Positions 34,609 through 45,435 of a DNA stretch of 64,000 nt are shown piece after piece (position 1 is the stretch's first letter; each line of letters opens with the position of its first letter). The DNA is from Sanghuangporus weigelae (Eukaryota > Basidiomycota > Agaricomycetes > Hymenochaetales > Hymenochaetaceae): positions 1,178,001 through 1,242,000 of the forward strand of contig CP137324.1 in the NCBI GenBank assembly GCA_033182465.1, given 5' to 3'. Under the pieces are notes generated by a model. The model was given only the letters and a program-made list of their open reading frames with translations, made no database searches and was not told the origin of the DNA. The position numbers were made by a program, and so were the translations under genes.

Positions 34609-37518
34609 CTAGATATACCCTGGTGGCCCCTCTTTCCGAGTTGACCTCGTATTACTGCGACCCAGCTGCCTAGAATCATCACGAGAATTCGCCGATACGC
34701 CAGGGCCGTTGAGAGAACGAACTTGTCGAAGTAAAGGTGCAGGAATCGCATGTGAACCGCGATCCCCCTGCCAATTTCCGCTGTTTTCTGTTCTGCTGTC
34801 CCCATCTTGCCGAGATGTTCTAGGCGGAGCAAGTGCATCAAAACCGAGGTACATGTTCGCTCCTGTAGACTCGGGAGTCCCGGCTCTCAAGACCATCGGA
34901 ACATCGCTTAGTCGCCTCGGCCTGTGAGGCATTTCGAGATCTTCGTTCTCATAACGGTCATCATCCCACGTTTCTGAACGCACAGGAGATTTGAGCGCAG
35001 CTTCACCTGTCAAACGATCCTGGATTGCCGCATGTGCGACAAGAGATGCCCACGCAATGGACGACAAGGCACCCTCCGCGCTCTCCAACGACTCTGAACG
35101 GCTACGGATCTCTGCATGCATGGTGTCTTCCGACTCATCCGTGTGCAAGCTCATATTTCCAACCGATTCAGGGAGGCTTACGACACTTGCCATAGCAGCT
35201 TCGTTTTGAGATGGGAACGACTGAGTTGCATTAATAGAAGGGGGAGGCGGTGTTCTCGCTACCGCGCTGATCGCAGGTCGTAAGCGTTCGCGGGACTCGA
35301 CACGTTGAATTTCAAAATCCTCGTGATCAAATGCCATGGACGTGCGCGTCGAGTGCGGATAGCTTCGCGATGTCATTGGCGTCTTGGGCGTCTGTGGCCT
35401 ACGGTCTTGGCTCTCACGTTTCGATTCTGACAGCGAGTCGAGTTGTGTGTAGACCGAGTCTGGACTGCGATCTGACGGAAGAGGAGGGACAGGAGGGACG
35501 GGCGGGACCATTTCGGCAAGCTTCATGTTGACATTGAGTAGCGATTCCCGTATCGTCTCTCCTCGCGGCGGGCGAGGAGGAGGAGGCAGACCAGCAGACG
35601 CAGGAGTCGTAGGACGAGTAACCGTGATCATAGGAGTTGGGCTAGATGTCTCTGAGCGAGCAGGAGAGCTCCCAACTTCAAAATCTACTCTTCTATTTAT
35701 CTCGCTGCTGGGTAAAATCGGTTTCCCGAGTATCGCATGGATGTTTTCAGAGCTCGTTGACGTACTTCCGTTTCGCGAATGAACAATACGGGAAGAAGTC
35801 GCGCGCAGAAGCGTTGTTGTACTGTTGACACTCGAGGTAGACCGTTGATGTCGCAGCCACATTTCCTTCATCTCGGGTGTCGGAGTGTGTTCCGATCTCT
35901 GATCCTCTGATTGTCGAGAAGGTAACGGTCGAATGCCATTCCTCGGCGATGCTGGTAGTCCGTAGACAGAGCCGGAGATTGACATCGGTGTCCCTACCCG
36001 GGGAGTTGGCGGCGGGAAGGCACGGCCATGTTGTAGGGACCTCGGCGTTAAAACCGTAGTCGATATCTGATCAAATGTCATAGGCTTTGGCGCCTCTATG
36101 GGAGACTTCAAACGCTCCTCTGGAACGAAGAAACTCTCGGAAGTAAGACTAGGTGTTGCTTGATGAACGGCCATTCGAAGTACTCTTATCGTATTGCATA
36201 GGATTAATACGTTTGCGAGTCCTTTATGATTCGAATGATTAGAATCGCTTCAAATCGGGCTAAAGCTACTCACCATTGAGGGAGGCAGTGACGCCAGCAA
36301 GACCCAATAGAGCGTTAGAATTGGTCATACCAGATATCCGCATGAGACCGGCAATTGTGATAGGAAGAAAGAGAACGAAATAGGCTATCAAAAGTCGAAT
36401 CAATGACAATGTCTCATTATTTGTCAGTTCCGTACGTACCAAGAGGAAACCACAGTAGACTCCTGATTATCGCACCCAGAAAGTGTCTATATTCTTCGCG
36501 TCCATTCAGACGACCGGCCCATCCGTGCACATTCTCGGGAGATAAATTGAGCTTGATGCCGCCACCAATAACGAGTGTTCCACGTAGACAAAGAAAAATA
36601 AGCGCGAATAACGAACAAGCAATGAATGCTGAAAGTATGAGCTGATAGATAAATATTCAGTTGCGGAAAATTCAGGTGGTGCGAATAAGCCAACACTTAC
36701 AGGAAGATAGTAAACAACAAACTGCTCGATAGTGTACCCGCTCGAGATTGCACACCACAATCCAACATTGCTGAAGAACGGACCGTGCTTGGAAGAGCTG
36801 ACATTTGTGAGGGCTGTGCCTGTTGTAAGAATTAGCGACTCATCCTTTTCAACCAGGAAATATTTTTTGGTGCACATACCTAGAGCTACGGCACTCCCCC
36901 AGCCTAAAACAATAGCGAGAGCAACCATCCAGGTGGAAGAACGTTTGTGTAGCACCAGCGAAAGGAAGGTATGGATAGCAATGGAAGAGGTGAAATATGC
37001 ACTGGCGAAGTCTCCAATTTGAAGTAGAGTGCCTGTATCAAAGGATTAGCGACGACTAGATATCGGCGGGGTAGTTATCTACCTTGAGCAGTACAAAGTG
37101 GTCCTGCAGATTAATATTATTAACGGACAGCACACCTGATAAGAGATGAAACGCTTTACCTGAGGTGATTCCGCCTTTGCTTGCCCACGAAAACTCAAAA
37201 AAACCGCTTATTCCACTCATAAGATTGGATAGTAAGAGGCACGTAACAAATGCCCCAAGCTGTGTCCGAAAGAACAAAGCTTCCTTCGAGTCTTTACGCC
37301 CTTTCCATCCTTGAACTACAGGCCGGATAGCGGCAATCCCAGCCCTCGTTGAAAGGGCAACGATGCTTGAAACCGAAATGCAGGCTGCGACTCCAATAAC
37401 CTAGACCATGGTAAGTAACGTGCAGCGATCACAGGTGGAGGGACCGACTGACAATTGCTGCGCTCTTTTCTCCCGAACCGAAGGTCACGGAAGTAATGTC
37501 GTCGTTTCTGGCGGCCAT
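34609..37518 (-). CDS. cAMP/glucose-receptor-like GPCR with long cytoplasmic tail
   Basis: A seven-helix receptor resembling the fungal Git3/Gpr1/Gpr4 and Dictyostelium cAMP-receptor classes that signal carbon or amino-acid status through G-alpha and cAMP. The start at 37518 gives MAARNDDITSVTFGSGEKSA, then helix 1 (VIGVAACISVSSIVALST), KEALFFRTQLGAFVTCLLLS (helix 2), GISGFFEFSW, LCTAQGTLLQIGDFASAYFT and SSIAIHTFLSLVLHKRS (helix 3), WMVALAIVLGWGSAVALG (helix 4), FFSNVGLWCAISSGYTIEQF and later helices near 36380-36640. The last exon, 34609 to about 36190, encodes over 500 residues of Ser/Thr/Pro-rich tail with Pro-rich patches (PPPPRPPRGE, PPVPPVPPLP) and no domain. Seven or so introns lie in the membrane part. 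Ligand unknown. Confidence 0.78.
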
Positions 37519-38479
37519 ATCTCCAAGAGTCGAGCAACGGAAGACAAATAGATTAAATAAAGAATGTGGGTGTTTGTGCCGGACGGGGGCAAAATCTGCT
37601 GGCTGACTAGAGTATTTCAGCAGAATTCAAGCTCTTTTAAAAGGGCGCCCGGCGCTCGTCTTGAAGATCGTCGACTCGTCAAGAGAAGAAATAAAGAGAG
37701 ACAGGCACAAGGTCGACCACAGGTCAAATACAGGAAACGAAAAGGACAAAGCCAGAGGACGAGACCTTAAAGGAAAGAGAGAAACGGCCTCGACCAGAAA
37801 ACGGGATCCAGAGGTTCCTCCCTGACAGTATATACGATATCAAACAGCGCCTTTCTGTCCAAACTTACATCTTTCCCGACTGATATGCCGGGCGTAGCTA
37901 CGGCAATCCGGTTTGGAAAGTAGCCGCCGACACTTGGGCATGAGAATTGTGGACGTGCGAAGCACCGCATGAGGAGCCATCAAAGATGCCGCTTGTCCGA
38001 CAACCAAAGCTATTCCCTCCATGTGCGGTTTGACCATCGGTGGGAGCTCATCAAGTCTGGTTTGATAGGGTAGCTCGGGAAGTACTCTGGAGCAGTGCCC
38101 AGATGAGATAGACGCGCATCTTGAGACGACCCCGCATTCACATCCGGACAGGAAGTTCCTCGACGATCACAAAATAGAGCAACATGCCTCGCACAGTGCA
38201 GTACTATAAGTCAATGTTGGACGTAGGTAAAGAACTCGGGTACGGGAGAATCGCGAACTTATACTGTGAGAATACTTTTCCTAATTTGTAAATCATTAAA
38301 AATCAGTCTAGTTGTGAGGAATGATGTGTCGAGTGAGCCTTGACTACGATGATGATTGATCCCTACATACTAGTAATATTAATGATAATATAATCCAAAA
38401 GTTCGTTCTATCGCTACAATTTATCCCGAGGACTTCCGAATTTAATAAAAATAAGCTAGAGTAAATCACTAGGTCGTCA
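37519..38479. other. upstream region of the GPCR gene; no gene seen
   Basis: About 960 bp between the GPCR start codon and the stop of polymerase eta. A 69-codon Lys/Arg-rich plus-strand frame (37564-37770) has no support as a gene. Likely promoter and 5' leader. Confidence 0.5.
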
Positions 38480-41025
38480 TCATGTCTTTGATCTCTTGAA
38501 GTATTTTGCAATGCCTTCTACTTCTTTTTCCTTCTTCCTCTTTCTCGATTGTCGAGGAGGCGATGTCGATTTGTTTGGTTTCCGAGAACTTGGTGCTGCA
38601 ATAGGTGCCTGTCGTTCTTGATGGGCGAGGTCCTCCGCGAAATGGAAATCAGCATGCTCCATGCGAAGACTCTCAAGAGCCTCTTGCAGCAACTCTCCAA
38701 CGTCATCATCAGCAAAGGTTACATTACTGGCTCCAGATTTTGCGATTTGATTTCGCAAGGCAATAGGCAAAGAGATAGACTTGTGGCACCGACTACACGT
38801 GAAAGAATTTTGGTTGTCCATGATGTCTACTTCGAGGCATTAGTCGCGCCTTTCTGGGTCCAGGATACACTACGCTTACCATTATTGGAATCGAGAGCAA
38901 CAAGTTCTTTTCCCCCTTCTATGCCAGGGGTAACACCACGGTGCCGCTCGTGCATCACTTCTACTTCATCCAAGATAGAACTCGGTCCGGCAACGCCTTC
39001 CGACACTGCCCGCTTAGAATCCATCGGTGCCCTTGCGTGAAAGAAACTTTGGATGCTCTTCTGACCCTCCTCGGTCCATCCTATTCCCGTCAAACTTAAG
39101 TTTAGATGCGTTACCTTCATCCCCTTCTTTCCGTCCCACATCATGTCATTGCGCACTATCTCTTTCCATAGCTTCTCGGCTTCGCTGGTCATTATGTCCA
39201 CCGTCACGTTCGACCGTGGTGGAAGAAACGGTCGCTGCTTAGAACGCAAAATGCTCCATCCTTGTCTAACGTGAAGAGAGAGCGTGCGAGGCCATAAGCC
39301 GAGTGTCTTCTCGCGAGCTTCATTGAGTCGGATGGCGAGTTCTGCCGCAAGCATGCGGATCCAGTGCGGACCCTCGGAAGGTTTTGTCAGGGGCTTAGGC
39401 AGGTTTTTCGAGGCATTCATTGATTTATTAATCACCGCCTTCTCCTTTACTTTGGAAGCCACATTTCAGCTTGCAACCATCATTGCCAAGATCGCGTCTA
39501 AGATTGAGCGTACTGTACCTTCGGAGCGGTCTATTCCACTAGAACGATCGGACTTCAGTAAGATCAGGAGGGCGAGAAACTTGTGGATTACTTACCGGAG
39601 GATCTCATACACCCAGACTGAGCACTCTCCAAATTTAGCTTGCATCTCGTCTGTTCGAAATCAGAAATGCGATGACCTCCATTTAGAATGTCCTACCGAT
39701 AGGGATACGTCTGTGAAGTAAAGACATGTGAACTGGAGATAATACGCGTTGCCAAATGGACATACTCACAATAGATCTCCCACAGTCGAGACGTCGTACT
39801 CATTTGCGAGAGCTTTGCCCAATTTTCCTCCAAGAAATCGTATCTGAGAAGAGTGAGCAGAACGTTGTCAGCTTCGCTACTGTAACTTGAAGAGGACATA
39901 TACTTTCTGGAAAGGCATAGGTTTGAGGAAGCCCGGAATTGCGGAGTTTCGTAAGATGTTCTGCGTATTGAACTTGCGATAAGAAGCAACTAATTTGGCC
40001 AAGAACTTGTTCCTTGCTATTCCCTAAATGCCGAGTGAGATGGCAGAGTGTGAGGAGATTAAGTGTCTCATACTGCAGACGTTAGATAACCAAGCTTTTC
40101 ATGTACCTCTTTGCGCATGGAAGCCATAAGTTCTGCTGCTATTGCAAGACCAACATCGTGCCAAGTTACTGGTCCATCCTTCTCGATCTCCTCGACAATT
40201 TGAGTAGTCACTTCTTTCTCTGGATCAAGCTTTGTGGGGTCTACTGGAATTAGGTTGCCCAACCCAATGTAGGAGATCCGCGGAGGCAGGGGCAGAGGAG
40301 AGTCTATCCCATCCGGCGCATCAATGGGTGGCTTTGCGAGATAAGGGTATCTTTCTAGCATGATGTCCCGCGCAGGAATCGAGAAATCGATGAACGCTTC
40401 GTCGATCGAGGCCTTTTCTATTCCCGTAGCTTTCTTCAGTCTTTGGGGTCCATAGGTATGAGTTACTATTCAGTCGTACCGACATCGCCAGATGGAAGTA
40501 GATCTTGTAGCATGCTATGGATTTTAACGCTTTCGCGTCTATACAAATCCAACGAAATCTAGAAGAAATATCCGAACTTAGTACCCAGAAAAAATTGGAC
40601 ATCCCAAACTTTATCCATGCCTTGTGAGTCTTGATGTCGGGCTTTTCCCAATATTTTGGCTCTGGCTCCCCTTGAGCGTAGGTCGCTACATGAACCACAA
40701 CAAGATTTGGGCACCTTTTCAGAGCATCGTCCGGCTTGTCCATGCGAGAGATGCCATACTTGCGAGCGGGATAGTTCACAGCGATCAGCATTCCCCATTG
40801 AAGAACGACGAGAGGTGTTTCTGGATCGAGCCCCAATCGCACTTGCTCACAGTTGGCATAGAACGCGTTGCAGTCCACGAGAGCCACGATTCGCAACGGA
40901 TGCTTGGGACCAATGACTGAAGAATGGAAATGTCTATAAGTTATTATCGGGTCGAGATCATCATAATCGCTGTTGAACTGTTTTAGCTTTCCCTTCTTCA
41001 CCGGCGAGCTCGGTGTCGCACTCAT
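38480..41025 (-). CDS. RAD30: DNA polymerase eta (Y family)
   Basis: A translesion polymerase that copies past UV dimers. The start at 41025 gives a short basic leader, then RIVALVDCNAFYANCEQVRL with the first catalytic Asp, PLVVLQWGMLIAVNYPARKY, and after more exons EKASIDEAFIDFS, which carries the Asp-Glu catalytic pair. Then comes a polymerase-eta-type insert (PPRISYIGLGNLIPVDP), WHDVGLAIAAELMASMRKEV, AGIARNKFLAKLVAS and the little-finger region ending in HWIRMLAAELAIRLNEAREK. The C-terminal part holds a perfect PIP box, QKSIQSFF, for PCNA binding, and further on a UBZ ubiquitin-binding zinc finger: FTCSRCHKSI (Cys-x2-Cys) and MEHADFHFAEDL (His-x3-His). The end is basic (KYFKRSKT). Introns are short; an intron joins NN-D to IMDNQNSFTC. 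Complete gene. It diverges from CIA30 with 188 bp between starts. Confidence 0.92.
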
Positions 41026-41213
41026 TGATGCTGCACGACGAAGGGAACAGACGTGTCAACTGGACAACAACATCATGAAAATCAGTGTGTGAGACAGAAC
41101 GCGATGTTACGCTGGTCTCGTGATCTGTTACGAGTAACGTGTTTCGGGAAAAACGTAATGTGACGACATTAACACATCAGCCAGCCCAGCCCGCAAGCTT
41201 GAATCCGATCACA

Positions 41214-42359
41214 ATGGCCTCAAAGTGGGCAGCATTCATGACCCGATGGAATAGGTACTAGCTGATATAAAAGTGATGTGACCTTATCTGACATCGATGC
41301 AGATCAACGCAGGTTTTCCGGGATAACACATCTGCAAGTACGTTTCGATTATACTGTACAACATTTTTCCACAGTAATTTACGAAAGGCTATAGTTCTTC
41401 GCATGGATGGTCTTAATCCGCCGAATAGGTCTCCCAAGGCACTTTGTTCTTTCAATGCGAAAGAAGACCTTCAAAGATACTCAATTGGTGTCGACTCCGA
41501 CGTCGGAGGGACGTCTACAGTACATCTCGATTTCGTCCCAAACCCGCACGGTCCAAATGGGAAGGGAACAGCACGGTTTTGGGGAGACATGCGCCTAGGT
41601 GTACGAAATGACCTCCGTGGAAAGATAAGAGGCGGTTACGCCGGCTTTCGTAGTAAAGTAACAACTCCGAGTTCCATTGGCCAAGTTCCGAACTTACGCA
41701 CTTTGTACATATAGTCTCGACCGACTCTATTCGGCGAGTTGGCTGATGACATTTCAAATCACGAATATCTCGCCTTGCGCGTGCGAGCCGGCGGACATCC
41801 ACGTACACGCAATGCGTATTTCGTCAATCTACAGACAGACTCGCCGGTCTCCGGAGAACTCTGGCAGCATCGATTGTATTTCCGCAAGAATGACGGTTCA
41901 TGGGAAGACATCTTTGTACGTCGTGTGGCTCCGTTTTAATCATTACCTCCTTTCTGTCTCGCACCCTTATACATCACATCAGATTGCTGACAAGTGCTTC
42001 TTACTGAACTAGATTCCTTTCTCTGCGTTCGCTCTCACTAGCTACGGTGAATTGGCCACAGGTCGTGCTTCTGAGGTAACTATCGAAGAGGATAGAATAC
42101 GATGGTTGGGTATCTCCTTATTGGGCGGAAACGCCGGCGTCGAAGGCCCCTTCGAGCTTGGACTTGACTCCATCAAGGCCGTTAATCAAGAAGACGTCCA
42201 CACTCCGCCGATAGGTAAGTCAGGATGCGCTCAATCATCTCAGTAGAGTCGCGTTGACAAATAAATACTAACTACGCAGCTGATCAACGCCCTCGAGACG
42301 TTGACCGGGAAGTGGAGGATGTCGACGAGAACCTATGGCAACGTGATCGAACACCGTGA
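41214..42359 (+). CDS. CIA30: complex I assembly factor CIA30 (NDUFAF1 homolog)
   Basis: CIA30 helps assemble the membrane arm of mitochondrial NADH dehydrogenase. The start at 41214 gives MASKWAAFMTRWNR, followed by two small introns and VFRDNTSASNLRKAIVLRMD. The family core is clear: IGVDSDVGGTSTVHLDFVPN, GKGTARFWGDMRLGVRNDLR, then after an intron LADDISNHEYLALRVRAGG, AYFVNLQTDSPVSGELWQHR, LYFRKNDGSWEDIFIPFSAF (across an intron), and RIRWLGISLLGGNAGVEGPF-ELGLDSI. The last exon, after an intron ending near 42280, gives a charged tail with DVDREVEDVDENLW and a stop at 42359. No canonical presequence is obvious beyond the short amphipathic start. About 270 residues, normal for the family. Confidence 0.9.
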
Positions 42360-42751
42360 CTTCAGCCTAGCACTATGCCTCGATGCGAAATTCGAGCTGG
42401 CGAGGAAAGAAAATCATGATTCCGGATTTCACTTCTATATACATTCCGCATGTGTTGTACATTTATTCGAAAAGCAATCAGAGAAAAGGGCAAGAAGTTT
42501 AGCATACTTTGTCTTTTTTATATCCATCATGAAAGGCGGCATGAAGAAAGGCGTGAAGGAAGACATGAGGGAAGGGAAACCATAGGCTCGTAAGGTAGAA
42601 GACAGCCGAAGAAGGTTAAGTACAAGCGGATGGAAACCGGGAGGAAGAGAATTAGGCAGAGAAAGCAACTCCCAGCCCAGAGAATGTATCGCCACTCCGA
42701 GTGTAAGTGTTCAGTCACAATTTCGGGGCAAAAAACATGGAAGTCCAGACT
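42360..42751. other. intergenic between convergent genes
   Basis: About 390 bp holding the 3' ends of CIA30 (+) and RAS (-). Purine-rich on the plus strand; no gene. Confidence 0.5.
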
Positions 42752-43735
42752 TCAAACCACGACGCAGCCACCACAGCAGCCGGTGTTTTCATCCGGAGAG
42801 CTCTGAGGATTGTAGACACCAGGCTGCGATGGAGCTGAAGGGCGGCCAGTTTGTTGATCCTACAATAGAATATGCTCAAATCGAAATTATCATTTGATCG
42901 TTAGAAGTTCGCTTGCCTTGTTATACCTCCTAATCTCGCGAACAAGGTTAGAGAAAGCTTCGTCGACGTTGATTCGCATCTTAGCAGACGTCTCTATGAA
43001 CTTGCAACCAAAATGCTTCGCAAGGTCACGTCCCTCTGGAAATTGAAGTTCAATGACGCGTTGACATCATCCCACATCAAACATCAGTAAAATCAAGACC
43101 ACAAACCGTTCATTCCGACTTGGCGCTCATACTCCAGATCACACTTGTTAGCGACGACGATCACTGGGAAATAGTCCTTGTCTTTGACGCGGAGAATCTG
43201 TTGATGGAAAGTACTGATTTCCTCGAACGAACTGCGAGATGTAATGGAGTAGACAAGAAGGAAGCCTTCACCCGTGCGCATGTACTGCTCACGCATGGCA
43301 CTGTTCGTAGACCATGTAAATAGAGGATCCGAATGAAAATATGTTTGGTCCACACACCCATACTCCTCCTGACCTGCTGTGTCCAGGACGTCGAGTAACG
43401 CAACTTCATCGTCAATCACACATTGTTTACGATACGAATCTGGAAGTAAGACAGGTGTAAACCACATAAAAACGTGGGTGTCAACGCTTTGGCGCACCCT
43501 CAATGGTCGGATCGTACTCATCCACGAAATGGCTCTGGATGAACTGAATGGTGAGCGCAGACTTGCCGACACCTGACAGTATGTCAGCTCTAAGAACTGG
43601 AACGAAAGAAGGCGATTACTCACCACCTCCACCGACGACCACGAGCTTGTACTCCCTAAGAAACTGAGCCTGAGATAACCGTTAGAGTTACTTCCGCGAC
43701 TGATTGAAGAGTGGAATGCCGACCCTGGCTTGCAT
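42752..43735 (-). CDS. RAS: RAS small GTPase
   Basis: A plasma-membrane RAS switch controlling cAMP and MAPK signalling in fungi. The start at 43735 gives MQAR, then an intron and [20 protein letters not shown] (P-loop, with Gly at the two positions that matter for hydrolysis), [20 protein letters not shown] (effector loop), [20 protein letters not shown] then TAGQEEYG (switch II, Gln kept), [37 protein letters not shown] (Asn-Lys-Cys-Asp), and [16 protein letters not shown] (Ser-Ala-Lys). The hypervariable tail is Pro/Gln/Ser-rich, ends GCCGGCVVV and stops at 42752, giving a CaaX-type prenylation site with extra cysteines for palmitoylation. Five or six small introns. A fold-back transposon sits 193 bp upstream of the start. 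Confidence 0.95.
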
Positions 43736-43928
43736 TGTTATTTTCTCGCTGAATATACTCAAAGAAATCCGCCAAAGAAAAGGCGCTTTTTATCGTCGAC
43801 TGCGACAATGGTAACGATGGGAGGAAGAAAGATGGGGACGACGAACAACGAGCGAAAGGAAGAGGCGAGCGAGCGTTTTCATCTCTTTTCCCAGACAGAA
43901 TCAGATCATTACATAATATCAGAACTTA

Positions 43929-45003
43929 CAGCCGTTTGCAAAAGTAATGAGAATCACGTGATTTCACCACTTTTCTCGCTATGAGAGCCTCAAAACACAG
44001 ATAAAATCATATCTCACCCAAATCTCAACGGTTTCACATCATCTAAGTTGCTAAATTCATCTTTTCGAGAGGGCTTTCGCTTAAAGAAAATTGTAGAGAA
44101 AATAGAGCAAAAAATGACCCTAAAATGGCGAAAATATCGGTTTTTGCCTCTTCCTTGCATGTGCAATTTTTTCTGTGATCCCTGCTGGTCCAGCACCTCC
44201 CCAAAGCTATCCAGAATGATAATATGATTATAAAATGAATTTACAGACTGAGTTTGAGTTGAATTGTGTACCGGAATGTGCTGCTTTGAGGCATGCCTGA
44301 ATCACTCAAAACTCATCATTTCCCCCCAGCCTCCCAGGCTCCAGGAAAAATTCTTACAGGCCAGATTCATGCATGTAAATTCATTTTGGATATAATAGAC
44401 TAGGTTTGTGTACTAGCTAAGGCCTCAGCATCCACTGGTGAGCTGGGCTGAACAGGTGATTCTGGTTGTATGCATCATTTTAGACAGCATCTTCCCAGCT
44501 CACCAGTGGATGCTGAGGCCTTAGCTAGTACACAAACCTAGTCTATTATATCCAAAATGAATTTACATGCATGAATCTGGCCTGTAAGAATTTTTCCTGG
44601 AGCCTGGGAGGCTGGGGGGAAATGATGAGTTTTGAGTGATTCAGGCATGCCTCAAAGCAGCACATTCCGGTACACAATTCAACTCAAACTCAGTCTGTAA
44701 ATTCATTTTATAATCATATTATCATTCTGGATAGCTTTGGGGAGGTGCTGGACCAGCAGGGATCACAGAAAAAATTGCACATGCAAGGAAGAGGCAAAAA
44801 CCGATATTTTCGCCATTTTAGGGTCATTTTTTGCTCTATTTTCTCTAAAGTTTTCTTTAAGCGAAAGCTCTTTCGAAAAGATGAATTTAGCAACTTAGAT
44901 GATGTGAAACTGTTGAGATTTAGGTGAGATATGATTTTATCTGTGTTTTGAGGCGAGAAAAGTGGTGAAATCACGTGATTCTCATTACTTTTGCAAACGG
45001 CTG
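43929..45003. mobile_element. fold-back transposon, copy 2 (opposite orientation)
   Basis: The same element as at 16130-17213. Left arm 43929-44447 (519 bp), loop 44448-44493, right arm 44494-45003 (510 bp). TA flanks at 43927-43928 and 45004-45005. The 46-bp loop is the exact reverse complement of the loop in copy 1, so the two copies are inserted in opposite orientations. The right arm lacks 9 bp (CTCTCATAG) near 44953 relative to its partner, and several single-base differences separate the arms, so this copy looks older or less homogenised than copy 1. It lies in the upstream region of RAS. Confidence 0.9.
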
Positions 45004-45005
45004 TA

Positions 45006-45435
45006 AGCGCTTAGAGCTTAGCCCAACATCAATTGACTGTACTCGTACACGTACAGCTTGCTTGCTTCTCCCAGTAAGTAATGTTAGTGCGGTATATCCA
45101 GCACAAAATCGTCTGCTCAACAAGGCATTAGCAAATTATCATCTCTTCCACGTATGGGCCGCTCATGGTGCTTTTCTTATCTAACTCTGCGTTGCTTGGT
45201 TTTATTTATTAATTGGGCAGACCACTTATTGGAGTAAGTCAGTGAAGAGTTCCCTACCAAACTCGTCCACTCTGACTCGGCGTCAGAAAACTTCTATCTG
45301 ATATCGGAGTACTTCAATTTCGTGCATATTGGTGTGTACAAAATACCGGTTCTTGATGTCTCACTGCCCCGTTCCGAATAATGACAGGCCAGCCTTCTTG
45401 TTGTCTAGGGCAGAAAAACCTTGAAGGAAGTACTA
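45006..45435. other. spacer between two mobile elements
   Basis: About 430 bp between the fold-back element and the next TA-flanked element. No gene or repeat recognised. Confidence 0.45.

Noticed and set aside
35525-35782. Long plus-strand frames opposite the GPCR tail (and likewise opposite 10200-11633)
   Set aside because: Ser/Pro/Arg-rich coding exons have few stops in the antisense frames; no domain is present.
37564-37770. Lys/Arg-rich 69-codon frame upstream of the GPCR
   Set aside because: No family match and located where the GPCR leader and promoter should be.
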